Assembly (NCBI GenBank): GCA_051880475.1
Contig: JBJEOA010000055.1
Location: 1 to 64,000 of the forward strand
Length of the DNA stretch: 64,000 bases
Direction of reading: 5' to 3'
Origin: JAUUSJ01 sp051880475
GTDB lineage: Bacteria > Bacillota > Clostridia > Lachnospirales > Lachnospiraceae
In this document: in pieces, positions 25,366-34,571 of the stretch
Numbering within the stretch: position 1 is the first letter of the stretch
Layout of the letters: each line of letters begins with the position of its first letter
The notes under the pieces: generated by a model
Told to the model about the DNA's origin: nothing
Databases searched by the model: none
Seen by the model: only the letters and a program-made list of their open reading frames with translations
Made by a program: the position numbers and the translations under genes

Positions 25366-26118
25366 ATGATTTATTTTATTGGAGCGGGTCCTGGAGATCC
25401 AGAACTTTTAACAATCAAAGGAAAGAAATTGATTGATCAAGCAGATGTTATTATCTATGCTGGGTCACTTGTAAATAAAGAAGTATTGAGCGGTGCAAAG
25501 GAAGGTGCCAAGATTTATAATAGTGCTTCTATGACGTTGGAAGAAGTGCTAGACGTAATGAAGGACGCACATGAAAAGGGATGGGATGTCGCTAGAGTAC
25601 ATACTGGAGATCCCGCTATTTTTGGAGCCCATAGAGAACAGATGGACGCTCTTGATAAAATGGGAATTCCACATAAGGTAATTCCAGGAGTGAGCTCTTT
25701 CCTTGCTGTATCTGCGGCACTTCAAAAAGAGTACACACTTCCAGGAGTGAGCCAGACTGTTATCTTAACGAGAATGGAGGGAAGAACGCCAGTTCCTCCA
25801 AAGGAAAAACTACAAGATTTAGCAAAACATAATTCTACTATGGTTATTTTTCTAAGTGTCGGCATGATAGAACAGCTTTCTGAAATTCTATCAAAAGAAT
25901 ATAGAAAAGATACTCCTGTAGCCGTTGTGTATAAGGCATCTTGGGAGGACCAAAAAATTGTAATTGGAACGCTTGAGACAATCGCAAAGAAGGTAAAAGA
26001 AGCTGGAATTACAAAGACTGCCCTCACTGTTGTAGGCGATTTCTTAGGGGATGAGTATGAATTATCTAAATTATACGATAAGACATTTTCACATGAATTT
26101 AGGAGTGCAAAAGAATAA
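25366..26118 (+). CDS. cbiF: Cobalt-precorrin-4 C11-methyltransferase
   Basis: 250 residues. A SAM-dependent tetrapyrrole methylase with GAGPGDPELLTIKGKKLI at the N-terminus, then DVARVHTGDPAIFGAHREQM and IPGVSSFLAVSAAL, the CbiF/CobM pattern. It methylates C11 of cobalt-precorrin-4. The stop TAA shares its last base with the hemA start (TAATG), so the two are coupled. Confidence 0.92.
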   Translation: MIYFIGAGPGDPELLTIKGKKLIDQADVIIYAGSLVNKEVLSGAKEGAKIYNSASMTLEEVLDVMKDAHEKGWDVARVHTGDPAIFGAHREQMDALDKMGIPHKVIPGVSSFLAVSAALQKEYTLPGVSQTVILTRMEGRTPVPPKEKLQDLAKHNSTMVIFLSVGMIEQLSEILSKEYRKDTPVAVVYKASWEDQKIVIGTLETIAKKVKEAGITKTALTVVGDFLGDEYELSKLYDKTFSHEFRSAKE

Positions 26119-27302
26119 TGAGTATTCAGCTAATCAGTGTTAGTCACAAGATTGCTCCACTTAAAATCAGAGAATTATTTGCATTTTCGAAAGAACAGCA
26201 AGAAAAATTGATGAGAAATATGGTAGCTGATCCATTAATAGATGAGTGTATTGTTGTGGCTACTTGCAATAGAACAGAAATATATACTTACGCATCTGGT
26301 GGGAACTCTTCAAGAGAAATTTTTGATGCGATGAAGAAAATTTTGTTAGAAGAGGCGAAGGCGGAAAATACAGAAAATATGATGGATTATATTCTTTTTT
26401 ATCATAATAAAAAAGCGATACATCATCTTTTTGAGGTGACGACAGGTCTTGATTCTATGGTAATTGGCGAGGACCAAATTCTTGGTCAGGTAAAGACTGC
26501 TCAAGAACAGGCGATGGCGATTCATACAAGTGGAGTCTTTTTAAACACATTATTTCGATATGCCATTACTGGAGCAAAGAAAGTAAAGACAGATACAAAC
26601 CTTTCTAAAACTTCTGTCTCTACTGCTACATTAGCACTAAAAATTGCAGAAAAAGAGTTGGGGACTGTTCATGATAAAAAGGTCTTAATTATCGGAGCCA
26701 GTGGAAAAATTGGCGGAATTGTAATGAAAAATTTTGGCTGCATTGACGGTGTAAAGCTTTATGTGACAGTGAGAAGCATCAATACATTGCAAAAGAGTCG
26801 TCATATGAAGGCAGAATATGAAGTGATTTCTTATGATGAGCGATATGAGATATTAGATGAGATGGATGTGATTGTCAGTGCCACGTCAAGTCCACATTAT
26901 ACATTGACTTATGATAAGATGATAAAGAATTTTAAGACGGATAAGAAGCGTGTTTTTGTAGATTTAGCTGTTCCGATGGATATTGAGAGTAAAATTAAGG
27001 AAGAGGAAAATTGTAGTTATTATAATATTGATGATTTTACAAAAATTTCTAAAGAGAACAATGAAAAGAAAATGCACGAGGCGCAGGCTGCAGGGGAGAT
27101 TTTGGAAGATTATGAATTGCAGTTTGAGCGATGGTTTATCTTTCAGAAATCTTTGCCAACGATGCAAAAAATGAGAGATAATTTTTTAAAAGTAGCCGAG
27201 CATAAGGGAACAAAAAATGCGTTTGACCATTTATTTTATTGGGTGAGGGAAAATAACTCTCCAGAAGATTTGCAGGTGTTTTTTGACTGTCTAAATCATT
27301 AG
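26118..27302 (+). CDS. hemA: Glutamyl-tRNA reductase
   Basis: 394 residues. It reduces glutamyl-tRNA to glutamate-1-semialdehyde with NADPH. The catalytic Cys is Cys50 in VVATCNRTEIYTY. HLFEVTTGLDSMVIGEDQIL and GQVKTAQEQA are the conserved core; KVLIIGASGKIGGIVMKNFG is the NADPH-binding fold (about residues 190-210). The C-terminal dimerisation helix follows from about 310. It is in an operon with cbiF and cbiH, tying precursor supply to B12 synthesis. Confidence 0.94.
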   Translation: MSIQLISVSHKIAPLKIRELFAFSKEQQEKLMRNMVADPLIDECIVVATCNRTEIYTYASGGNSSREIFDAMKKILLEEAKAENTENMMDYILFYHNKKAIHHLFEVTTGLDSMVIGEDQILGQVKTAQEQAMAIHTSGVFLNTLFRYAITGAKKVKTDTNLSKTSVSTATLALKIAEKELGTVHDKKVLIIGASGKIGGIVMKNFGCIDGVKLYVTVRSINTLQKSRHMKAEYEVISYDERYEILDEMDVIVSATSSPHYTLTYDKMIKNFKTDKKRVFVDLAVPMDIESKIKEEENCSYYNIDDFTKISKENNEKKMHEAQAAGEILEDYELQFERWFIFQKSLPTMQKMRDNFLKVAEHKGTKNAFDHLFYWVRENNSPEDLQVFFDCLNH

Positions 27303-27348
27303 AAGTTTTATTTAATAAAAGACGAAAAAGGAAAGAGAGAAAAGTTTT

Positions 27349-28119
27349 ATGAGTAAATTATATGCAGTTGGGTTTGGACCTGGTGGTTATGAACATATGA
27401 CAGTAAAGGCCGTGGAAGCAATCAAAGAAGCGGATATTGTGACAGGATATACAACTTACGTAGAAATGATAAAAGAATATTTTCCAGATAAGGAATATCT
27501 TGCAACACCGATGAAGAAGGAAATTGACAGATGTAAGATGGCGGTATCTCTTGCGAAAGAGGGAAAAACTGTAGCTATGGTAAGCAGTGGAGACAGTGGA
27601 ATCTATGGCATGGCTGGGATTATGATAGAAGTTGCGAATCAGATGGGAGCAGACGATGTAGAGATTATCACAGTTCCAGGTGTAACTGCAGCAAGTGCAG
27701 CTGCCTCTGTACTTGGAGCTCCTTTAATGCATGATTTTGCAGTTATTAGCCTTAGCAATCTCATGACACCGCTTGATTTGATTATGAAAAGAGTAGAATG
27801 TGCGGGAATGGGCGATATGATTGTCTGCCTTTATAATCCAAAAAGTAAAAAGAGAACTGATTTTGTAGAACAGGCTGCCGATATTTTAATGAAATATCGA
27901 AGTGAAGATACTCCTGTTGGTATCGTTCGACATGCTGGAAGAAAAGAAGAATCTAGTATTATCACAACTTTGGGAGAAGTAAAAAATGCGCCAATCGATA
28001 TGTTTAGTATTGTCATTATCGGAAATTCTAATACATATGTGAAAAATGGAAAGATGATTACCCCTCGTGGTTATCAGGAAAAATATAGCGATCAATTGAG
28101 CAGTGCAGCGACAAACTAA
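27349..28119 (+). CDS. cbiH: Cobalt-precorrin-3 C17-methyltransferase
   Basis: 256 residues. A tetrapyrrole methylase with YAVGFGPGGYEHMTVKAVEA, MVSSGDSGIYGMAG and VPGVTAASAAASVLGAPLMH, the CobJ/CbiH signatures. It methylates C17 and drives ring contraction. The last eight codons (QLSSAATN) are made of the left arm of the tandem repeat that begins at 28092, so the element has encroached on the gene end. Conserved motifs are intact. Confidence 0.92.
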   Translation: MSKLYAVGFGPGGYEHMTVKAVEAIKEADIVTGYTTYVEMIKEYFPDKEYLATPMKKEIDRCKMAVSLAKEGKTVAMVSSGDSGIYGMAGIMIEVANQMGADDVEIITVPGVTAASAAASVLGAPLMHDFAVISLSNLMTPLDLIMKRVECAGMGDMIVCLYNPKSKKRTDFVEQAADILMKYRSEDTPVGIVRHAGRKEESSIITTLGEVKNAPIDMFSIVIIGNSNTYVKNGKMITPRGYQEKYSDQLSSAATN

Positions 28120-28567
28120 GAAGGGAAGGGAGTGAGCTTGCTCACGGACGCACCCTACTTAGTTTGGAGATATAGTGCGAAAGCACGGAAGCGAGATGAG
28201 CGAAGCGAAATCGAGCTAGCACTGCTCAATTGAAAAAAGATAGTGCAGCGACAAACTAAGAAGGGAAGGGAGTGAGCTTGCTCACGGACGTACCCTACTT
28301 AGTTTGGAGATATAGTGCGAGAGCACGGAAGCGAGATGAGCGAAGCGAAATCGAGCTAGCACTGCTCAATTGAAAANNNNNNNNNNNNNNNNNNNNNNNN
28401 NNNNNNNNNNNNNNNNNNNNNNNNNNNNNNNNNNNNNNNNNNNNNNNNNNNNNNNNNNNNNNNNNNNNNNNNNNNNACGTACCCTACTTAGTTTGGAGAT
28501 ATAGTGCGAGAGCACGGAAGCGAGATGAGCGGAGCGAAATCGAGCTAGCACTGCTCAATTGAAAAAA
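28092..28567 (+). repeat. Tandem 140-bp structured repeat, interrupted by an assembly gap
   Basis: Copy 1 is 28102-28241, copy 2 starts at 28242 (exact period 140), and a last partial copy resumes at 28477 after N bases. A 14-bp outer stem pairs CAATTGAGCAGTGC (28092-28105, inside cbiH) with GCACTGCTCAATTG (28219-28232). Inside it AAACTAAG...CTTAGTTT enclose GTGAGC-TT-GCTCAC, and GTGC-GAAA-GCAC is a tetraloop hairpin. Copies differ GAAA/GAGA, both GNRA loops, which hints at RNA-level constraint. No protein is encoded. It fills the 472 nt between cbiH and hemC. Confidence 0.75.
28377..28476. other. Assembly gap (100 N)
   Basis: Exactly 100 N, a conventional placeholder. Homologous points in copy 2 and the last repeat copy are 189 nt apart including the gap. 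If the 140-nt register holds, the true missing length is 51, 191 or 331 nt (51 plus a multiple of 140), not 100. Confidence 0.95.
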
Positions 28568-28591
28568 GGGAGTTTAATTCAGGAGGACGAC

Positions 28592-30991
28592 ATGAGAGAG
28601 TTGATAAAAATTGGAACAAGAAAGAGTAAATTAGCTCTTATTCAGACCGATTTGGTGAAAAAAGCCATTTTACAAAAATTTCCGAATATAAAAGTAGAGA
28701 TTGTAGAGATTTCCACAAAGGGAGATGAGCAGCTAGATCGCTCTTTAACTTCTTTTGGAGGAAAAGGTGTTTTTACTCAAGAATTAGAAGAACAATTACT
28801 AAGCGGTCAGATTGATATTGCAGTTCACAGTGCGAAGGATATGCCGATGGAATTTCCAAAAGGATTATGTATTGGTGCTGTTTTAGAGAGAGAAAATCCA
28901 GTAGATGTAGTTTTAACAAGAGATGGGATTTCTCTCAAAGATTTGCCAAAGGGAGCAATTGTTGGAACAAGTTCTCTAAGGAGAGAATTGCAAATTAAAA
29001 AAATAAATCCAGAAGTTGTCATTCGTATGCTTCGTGGAAATGTACAGACAAGAATCCGAAAACTAAAGGAAGGAAAGTATGATGCCATTTTGCTTGCGGC
29101 GGCAGGATTAATTCGATTAGAGTACCAAAATGATTCGGAGCTTTTTTTTGAGTATTTAGATGATGAAAAGTTTTTGCCGGCAGCAGGTCAGGGAATTTTG
29201 GCAGTTGAGAGTCGAGAGGGAGATTTTAAAGATATTTTATCTGCAATCCACAGTGAAGAAGCTGCATGTCTGTTAGAAGCTGAGAGAGCATATCTTACGA
29301 CCATTGGAGGAAGCTGTAATGCACCTGCCGCAGCTCTTTGTAAAAAAACAGAAAATGGATTCTCTATGAAGGCGTGTTTTGCAAGAGATGGAAAGCATCT
29401 TGTATTTGAGAGTGAGAATCTAGAAGTAATAGACAAAGGAAGCGAGCGAGAAATTGCAAGAGAGCTTGGCGTTAAGATTGCAAATAAAGTAAAAAAGGGA
29501 ATAGTCTATCTTGTAGGTGCAGGTCCTGGAGATATCGGTCTTTTTACACAAAAAGGAATGGATTTAGTCAAAAGAGCCGAGGTCATTGTCTATGATAATT
29601 TGGCCTCCACTTCTATTTTAAATGAGGCAAATGAAAATGCTGAATTAATTTATGCGGGAAAGAGAGCAGATAAGCATCATCTAAAGCAGGAAGAGACGAA
29701 TCAAGTTTTGGTAGAAAAAGCGTTAGAAGGAAAAATGGTAGTTCGTCTAAAAGGCGGAGACCCATATATTTTTGGGCGAGGAGGAGAGGAAGCGGAGGCA
29801 CTCTTGCCTTACGGTATTCCATTTGAAGTAGTTCCAGGAATTTCTTCTTCCTACTCTGTGCCAGCCTACTGTGGCATTCCAGTGACGCATAGAAATTTAG
29901 CGTCTTCTTTTCATGTAATTACAGGACATGAGGGAAACCATAAAAATGGAAATGAAGTATTAGATTATGAAGTTTTAGCGAAGGAAGAGGGAACTTTAAT
30001 TTTCTTAATGGGCCTTAAAAATCTTCCAAATATTGTAAACAACTTAATAAAATATGGAAAAGATAAGAATACGAAGGCTGCGGTTCTTCAAGGTGGCACG
30101 ACGGCGAGACAAAAAACGGCAGTTGGAACGCTTGAGACGATTGTAGATGAGGCAAAAAGGAGAGAAATCAAGACTCCGGCTATTACAATTATCGGCGATG
30201 TTGTAAGCTTAAAGGATAAGCTGGAATGGTTTGGAAATAAGCCACTTTTTGGTAAGAAAGTTTTGGTAACAGCGAGTCGTCCTATGGCAAAAAAAATGGG
30301 AGAGATTTTGGCTGAGGAAGGTGCAGAGCCGATTTTATTTAGTCTCGTTATGACTCAGCGAAGAGTGGAAGAGAATTTTATCAAAGCGATACAAGAGATT
30401 GACCAGTATACGTGGATTGTGCTGACAAGTGCAAATGGAGTTGAGGCTTTATTTGACTCCCTAAGAGAACAAAGAATTGATATTCGCAAGTTTGCCCATA
30501 TTAAGTTTGCGGTAATTGGAGATGGAACGGCGAGAGCACTAGAGGCGAAGGGAATTTATTGTGATTATATACCAACTGCATATTCGAGCAAGGATATGGC
30601 TGATTCTATGATTCCACTTCTTACGAGCGAAGATAGGGTATTGCTTCTTCGAGCGAAAGAGGCATCAAGAGAACTTCCAAAGGCTTTAGAAGAAAATCAT
30701 ATTTCTTATGAAATAGTTTCTCTCTATGAAACAAAGTATGACGAGAGAAAGGGAGAGGAATTAAATCGTATTTTAAAAGATATGGACTATGTGACATTTG
30801 CAAGCTCAAGTGCCGTAAAAGCATTTACTTCTATGGTGAGTGATGAAAATAAAAATTGTTGTTCTCATATCAGTATCGGACCTGTCACATCAAAGACGGC
30901 TAAGGAACTTGGCGTTACAATAAATAAGACAGCGAGCACTTATACTGCGCAGGGAATTGTAGATGCTCTATTAGCTGAGGTGAATAGATAG
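28592..30991 (+). CDS. HemC-CobA-HemD fusion: hydroxymethylbilane synthase, uroporphyrinogen-III methyltransferase, uroporphyrinogen-III synthase
   Basis: 799 residues, three enzymes in one chain. Residues 1-300 are HemC: LIKIGTRKSKLALIQTDL, then IGGSCNAPAAAL with Cys242 holding the dipyrromethane cofactor. Residues 303-545 are CobA/SUMT: YLVGAGPGDIGLFTQKG, VVRLKGGDPYIFGRGGEEAE, VPGISSSYSVPAYCGIP. Residues 552-799 are HemD: GKKVLVTASRPMAKKM, WIVLTSANGVEALF, VTFASSSAVKAF. Together they take porphobilinogen to precorrin-2. ATG 28592, 5 nt behind AGGAGG, is chosen; the upstream extension would be translated from repeat DNA. cobS begins at the next base after the stop. Confidence 0.93.
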   Translation: MRELIKIGTRKSKLALIQTDLVKKAILQKFPNIKVEIVEISTKGDEQLDRSLTSFGGKGVFTQELEEQLLSGQIDIAVHSAKDMPMEFPKGLCIGAVLERENPVDVVLTRDGISLKDLPKGAIVGTSSLRRELQIKKINPEVVIRMLRGNVQTRIRKLKEGKYDAILLAAAGLIRLEYQNDSELFFEYLDDEKFLPAAGQGILAVESREGDFKDILSAIHSEEAACLLEAERAYLTTIGGSCNAPAAALCKKTENGFSMKACFARDGKHLVFESENLEVIDKGSEREIARELGVKIANKVKKGIVYLVGAGPGDIGLFTQKGMDLVKRAEVIVYDNLASTSILNEANENAELIYAGKRADKHHLKQEETNQVLVEKALEGKMVVRLKGGDPYIFGRGGEEAEALLPYGIPFEVVPGISSSYSVPAYCGIPVTHRNLASSFHVITGHEGNHKNGNEVLDYEVLAKEEGTLIFLMGLKNLPNIVNNLIKYGKDKNTKAAVLQGGTTARQKTAVGTLETIVDEAKRREIKTPAITIIGDVVSLKDKLEWFGNKPLFGKKVLVTASRPMAKKMGEILAEEGAEPILFSLVMTQRRVEENFIKAIQEIDQYTWIVLTSANGVEALFDSLREQRIDIRKFAHIKFAVIGDGTARALEAKGIYCDYIPTAYSSKDMADSMIPLLTSEDRVLLLRAKEASRELPKALEENHISYEIVSLYETKYDERKGEELNRILKDMDYVTFASSSAVKAFTSMVSDENKNCCSHISIGPVTSKTAKELGVTINKTASTYTAQGIVDALLAEVNR

Positions 30992-31726
30992 ATGAAAAAA
31001 TTATTATTGACAATTGGATTTATGACACGGATTCCAATTCCGATACAGTTAGATGTAAAAGAGGGAGATATGGAAAAGGGATTTATTACTTTTCCGATTG
31101 TAGGAATCATTATCGGTTTATTTGATTTGGCCATTTTTGAGCTTATAAGTTTAGTACTCCCAGAGTCAATCGCAATTTTATTTGCAATTTTGGCAAATCT
31201 TTGCATTACAGGAGCCTTTCACTTAGACGGTCTTGCAGATACAGTGGATGGTATTTACTCGGCTAGAACGAGAGAGAGGATGCTTGAAATTATGAAAGAT
31301 AGCCGTATCGGGACAAATGGCGCAATTGCACTTGTCTTCGACTTATTATTTAAGTTTATCGGTCTATCTTACTGTGATGTGAAGTGGATTCCAATTTTGT
31401 TAATGCCTGTGGCAGGAAAGATGGTACAGGGAGCGATTGTTTATAAGGCAATTTATCCGAGAAAAAAAGGAATTGGTATCTACGTAGGAACTGTTCCGGC
31501 TTTTGCGGCGATTGGAGCAGCGGTTATTGGATTAATTCCGTTTGTCATCTTTTATAAAATTTACGGTGTTATTTACTGGGCGATTTTACTTGTATTTGCT
31601 TATCTTTTCCGTCTTTATATCACGGGAAAGATAGGAGGGGTGACAGGAGACGTTATGGGCGCAGGTTCTGAGCTTAGTGAAGTTTTATATCTATTTTTAT
31701 TATTGGCAAAAGCAAAATTGTTTTAG
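30992..31726 (+). CDS. cobS: Adenosylcobinamide-GDP ribazoletransferase
   Basis: 244 residues, multi-helix membrane protein that joins the nucleotide loop to adenosylcobinamide-GDP in the last steps of B12 assembly. TRIPIPIQL at the N-terminus, GAFHLDGLADTVDGIYSA with metal-binding Asp residues, and MKDSRIGTNGAIAL are family motifs. Its ATG immediately follows the hemCD stop. Confidence 0.93.
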   Translation: MKKLLLTIGFMTRIPIPIQLDVKEGDMEKGFITFPIVGIIIGLFDLAIFELISLVLPESIAILFAILANLCITGAFHLDGLADTVDGIYSARTRERMLEIMKDSRIGTNGAIALVFDLLFKFIGLSYCDVKWIPILLMPVAGKMVQGAIVYKAIYPRKKGIGIYVGTVPAFAAIGAAVIGLIPFVIFYKIYGVIYWAILLVFAYLFRLYITGKIGGVTGDVMGAGSELSEVLYLFLLLAKAKLF

Positions 31727-31746
31727 AAAGATAAAGGGAGAGGCGT

Positions 31747-32805
31747 ATGGATTTTTGTACATTAGTAAATGGGATTTTACCCTTAGATGAAAAGGCAATG
31801 GAATTGGCACAGAAAAGATGGAATACTCTTGGAAAACCTCTTCACAGTCTTGGCAGGTTAGAAGAGCTTGTTGTGCAGCTGGCAGGAATTATGGGAACTC
31901 CAATGCCTAAGGTTGAAAAAAAAGCAGTTATTGTTATGGCGGCTGATAACGGGGTGGTAAAAGAGGGAGTTACACAGACTGGTCAAGAAGTTACAAAAAT
32001 TGTGACAGAAAATATGACGAAAGATAAGGCTTCCATTCGTGTTTTTGCCAGAATGAGTGGAGCAGATGTTTTTCCAGTAGATATTGGAATTGCAGCAAAT
32101 GTAGATTGTCCTGGAATTATTCCAAGAAAAATAAAAATGGGAACAGAGAATATACATGAGGGCCCAGCTATGACAAGAGAAGAGGCAGTAGAGGCTATTT
32201 TAGTTGGGGCGGATATGGTAAGAGAATTAAAACAAAAGGGATATCATATGTTTGCTACGGGCGAGATGGGCATTGGAAATACGACGACAAGCAGTGCAAT
32301 TTGTGCCATTTTATTAGAGCAATCGGTAGAAAAAGTAACTGGAAAGGGTGCTGGGCTTACGAGTCAGGATTTGCTTCACAAAATCGAGATAATTAAAGAA
32401 AGTATTATATTAAACCAGGTGGATAAAAATGACCCGATTGATGTTTTACATAAAGTCGGAGGACTTGATATAGCAGGATTAGTAGGATGCTTTTTAGGGG
32501 CAGCATATTATCAGATGCCAATTTTTATTGATGGATTCATCTCCTCCGTTGCGGCATTATTGGCAATAAAAATTGCTCCAGCTTGTAAATCCTATCTGTT
32601 TCCATCTCACTGTTCTAATGAGCCAGCGGGAAAAATGGTATTAGATGCCATTGGAGTTTCTCCATATATTTTAGCAAATATGTGTTTAGGAGAGGGAACT
32701 GGCGCGGTGATGGGCTTTACAATTGCGGACTATGCACTTGCAGCTTATTACGGAATTCCTTCTTTTGAGGAGACGGCATTTGGAACTTATGAGGAGTTGG
32801 TATAG
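31747..32805 (+). CDS. cobT: Nicotinate-nucleotide--dimethylbenzimidazole phosphoribosyltransferase
   Basis: 352 residues. It activates the lower-ligand base to its alpha-ribotide. RWNTLGKPLHSLGRLEELVV, VMAADNGVVKEGVTQ, FATGEMGIGNTTTSSAI and LGEGTGAVMG (catalytic Glu near residue 316) are the CobT motifs. No gene for making the lower ligand (bluB or bza) is in the window, so the base may be scavenged. Confidence 0.94.
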   Translation: MDFCTLVNGILPLDEKAMELAQKRWNTLGKPLHSLGRLEELVVQLAGIMGTPMPKVEKKAVIVMAADNGVVKEGVTQTGQEVTKIVTENMTKDKASIRVFARMSGADVFPVDIGIAANVDCPGIIPRKIKMGTENIHEGPAMTREEAVEAILVGADMVRELKQKGYHMFATGEMGIGNTTTSSAICAILLEQSVEKVTGKGAGLTSQDLLHKIEIIKESIILNQVDKNDPIDVLHKVGGLDIAGLVGCFLGAAYYQMPIFIDGFISSVAALLAIKIAPACKSYLFPSHCSNEPAGKMVLDAIGVSPYILANMCLGEGTGAVMGFTIADYALAAYYGIPSFEETAFGTYEELV

Positions 32806-32846
32806 TATAACATTAAAACAGATTCAGAAAAGAGGAATGAAATATT

Positions 32847-33482
32847 ATGTTAGATAAAATTGAGATTGTAAAACCGATGGACATAGAAAAGAAAAGTATG
32901 GCTACTATTACACAGGAGCTAGGTGGAAGAACTTGGCCTGAGCCAGAATTTTCTATAGTAAAACGCTGTATTCACACATCTGCGGATTTTGATTATGCAG
33001 ATAATCTGTGTTTTTCTGATAATGTGGGACAAAAGGCTATAGAGGCATTAAGAGCGGGAGCTGTTATTGTGACAGATACCAATATGGCGAAGGCTGGCAT
33101 TAATAAAAAACGTGTGGCAGAGTACGGCGGAGAAGTTTTTTGTTTTATGGCCGACGAGGATGTGGCAAAAAAAGCGAAGGAGCTTGGCTGTACAAGGGCA
33201 GCTGTCTGCATGGAAAAGGCAGCTCACACAATTAAAGATAGACCAATTATTTTTGCAATCGGAAATGCACCGACAGCTTTAATAAAGCTTTATGATTTAA
33301 TAGAAGAGGGATTAAAGCCGGCACTTATTATTGGAGCACCAGTTGGGTTTGTCAATGTTGTGGAGTCTAAGGAGCTTATTATGAAAGCGGATGTCCCATA
33401 TATTGTTTGTCGAGGAAGAAAGGGCGGCAGCAATATTGCAGCGGCAATATGTAATGCACTGTTATATCAAGAGGGCAGATAG
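32847..33482 (+). CDS. cbiC: Cobalt-precorrin-8 methylmutase
   Basis: 211 residues. It moves a methyl group from C11 to C12 to give cobyrinate. The catalytic His43 lies in KRCIHTSADFDYADNL. GAVIVTDTNMAKAGINKKR and FAIGNAPTAL are further conserved stretches. It starts 42 nt after cobT and ends 3 nt before cbiD. Confidence 0.93.
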   Translation: MLDKIEIVKPMDIEKKSMATITQELGGRTWPEPEFSIVKRCIHTSADFDYADNLCFSDNVGQKAIEALRAGAVIVTDTNMAKAGINKKRVAEYGGEVFCFMADEDVAKKAKELGCTRAAVCMEKAAHTIKDRPIIFAIGNAPTALIKLYDLIEEGLKPALIIGAPVGFVNVVESKELIMKADVPYIVCRGRKGGSNIAAAICNALLYQEGR

Positions 33483-33485
33483 ACG

Positions 33486-34571
33486 ATGAAGAAGCTAAGA
33501 GAAGGGGTTTCGACAGGCTCTTGTATGACAGGAGCTGCTATCGCCAGTGCGATATGGCAGCTTGAAGGAAAATGCCCACAGTCTGTTTGTGTCAGAGCAC
33601 CGATTGGGAGAGATTTATATTTGGATGTGGTTCCGATAGAGTACGGTGTCTGTGCTATTGTGAAAGATGGTGGCGATGATATCGATGTGACAGACGGGTG
33701 CAGTGTTATCGTTAAAGTGACTATCTGTGAAGAAGACGGAGAAATCCGATTTGTAGGAAAAGAGGGAATTGGCACAGTAACACTAGAAGGACTAAAACTT
33801 CCAGTGGGAGAGCCAGCGATTAATCCTGTTCCAAGACAGATGGCAATAGAGGCTCTTAGAAAAATAATTGGTGAGAAAGCGGCGACGGTGGAAGTTTCTA
33901 TTCCAAATGGAGTTGTGCTTGCAAAAAAAACATTCAATGAGAGACTTGGCGTGATAGGTGGTTTATCTGTTCTTGGAACGACGGGGATTGTAAGACCGAT
34001 GAGCCAAGAGGCAATGCGAGATTCGATTATACAGGAGATGCGAGTGCATCGGGCGAAAGGAAATGACTCAATTGTTTTTGTTCTTGGAACGACGGGAGAA
34101 AATGCCTTAAGAGAGTTATACGGTCAGATGAAAGCAGTTCTTCAAGTCAGCAATTTTATCGGAGATATGTTGGACGAGGCGGTGGAACAGGGGTTTAAAA
34201 ATATTTTTATCGGAGGTTTTGTCGGCAAATTAGTGAAGGTGGCGGCAGGAACGATGAATACACATAGCCATGTTTCAGACGGAAGACTTGAGACAATCTG
34301 TACACACGCCGCTCTAGCGCAAGTTGATACTAATATTATACGAAAAATTTATAATTGCGTAACGACAAAGAAGGCTCTTGAAATTATGAGAGAGGAAAAT
34401 CTGCTCTATATTTGGGAAACTATCGTACAAAAAGCAGAACAGCATTGTCAAAAACGAGTGAGAGATGAGGCTGTGGTAGCTATTGTATTTTTAGATGAGA
34501 ATAATGAGATATTAGCAGAAAGTAAAAATGTAAATAAAGTAAGACAGGAGGTGTTTTTATGCACCGATTGA
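33486..34571 (+). CDS. cbiD: Cobalt-precorrin-5B C1-methyltransferase
   Basis: 361 residues, CbiD family (PF01888), specific to the anaerobic pathway. LREGVSTGSCMTGAAIASA is the N-terminal signature; VKDGGDDIDVTDG and LSVLGTTGIVRPMSQEAM follow, with a SAM-binding FVLGTTGENALREL. The last 13 nt overlap the cbiE-cbiT gene, whose ribosome binding site (ggaggtg) is inside cbiD. Confidence 0.94.
   Translation: MKKLREGVSTGSCMTGAAIASAIWQLEGKCPQSVCVRAPIGRDLYLDVVPIEYGVCAIVKDGGDDIDVTDGCSVIVKVTICEEDGEIRFVGKEGIGTVTLEGLKLPVGEPAINPVPRQMAIEALRKIIGEKAATVEVSIPNGVVLAKKTFNERLGVIGGLSVLGTTGIVRPMSQEAMRDSIIQEMRVHRAKGNDSIVFVLGTTGENALRELYGQMKAVLQVSNFIGDMLDEAVEQGFKNIFIGGFVGKLVKVAAGTMNTHSHVSDGRLETICTHAALAQVDTNIIRKIYNCVTTKKALEIMREENLLYIWETIVQKAEQHCQKRVRDEAVVAIVFLDENNEILAESKNVNKVRQEVFLCTD

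Noticed and set aside
28366..28551. Minus-strand ORF across the N run
   Set aside because: Mostly translated from N bases.
28102..28567. CRISPR array
   Set aside because: The 140-nt units are contiguous with no unique spacers, and no cas genes are present.
28559..28591. Eleven-residue N-terminal extension of the HemC fusion
   Set aside because: AGGAGG at 28581-28586 sets the start at 28592; the extension would be coded by repeat DNA.
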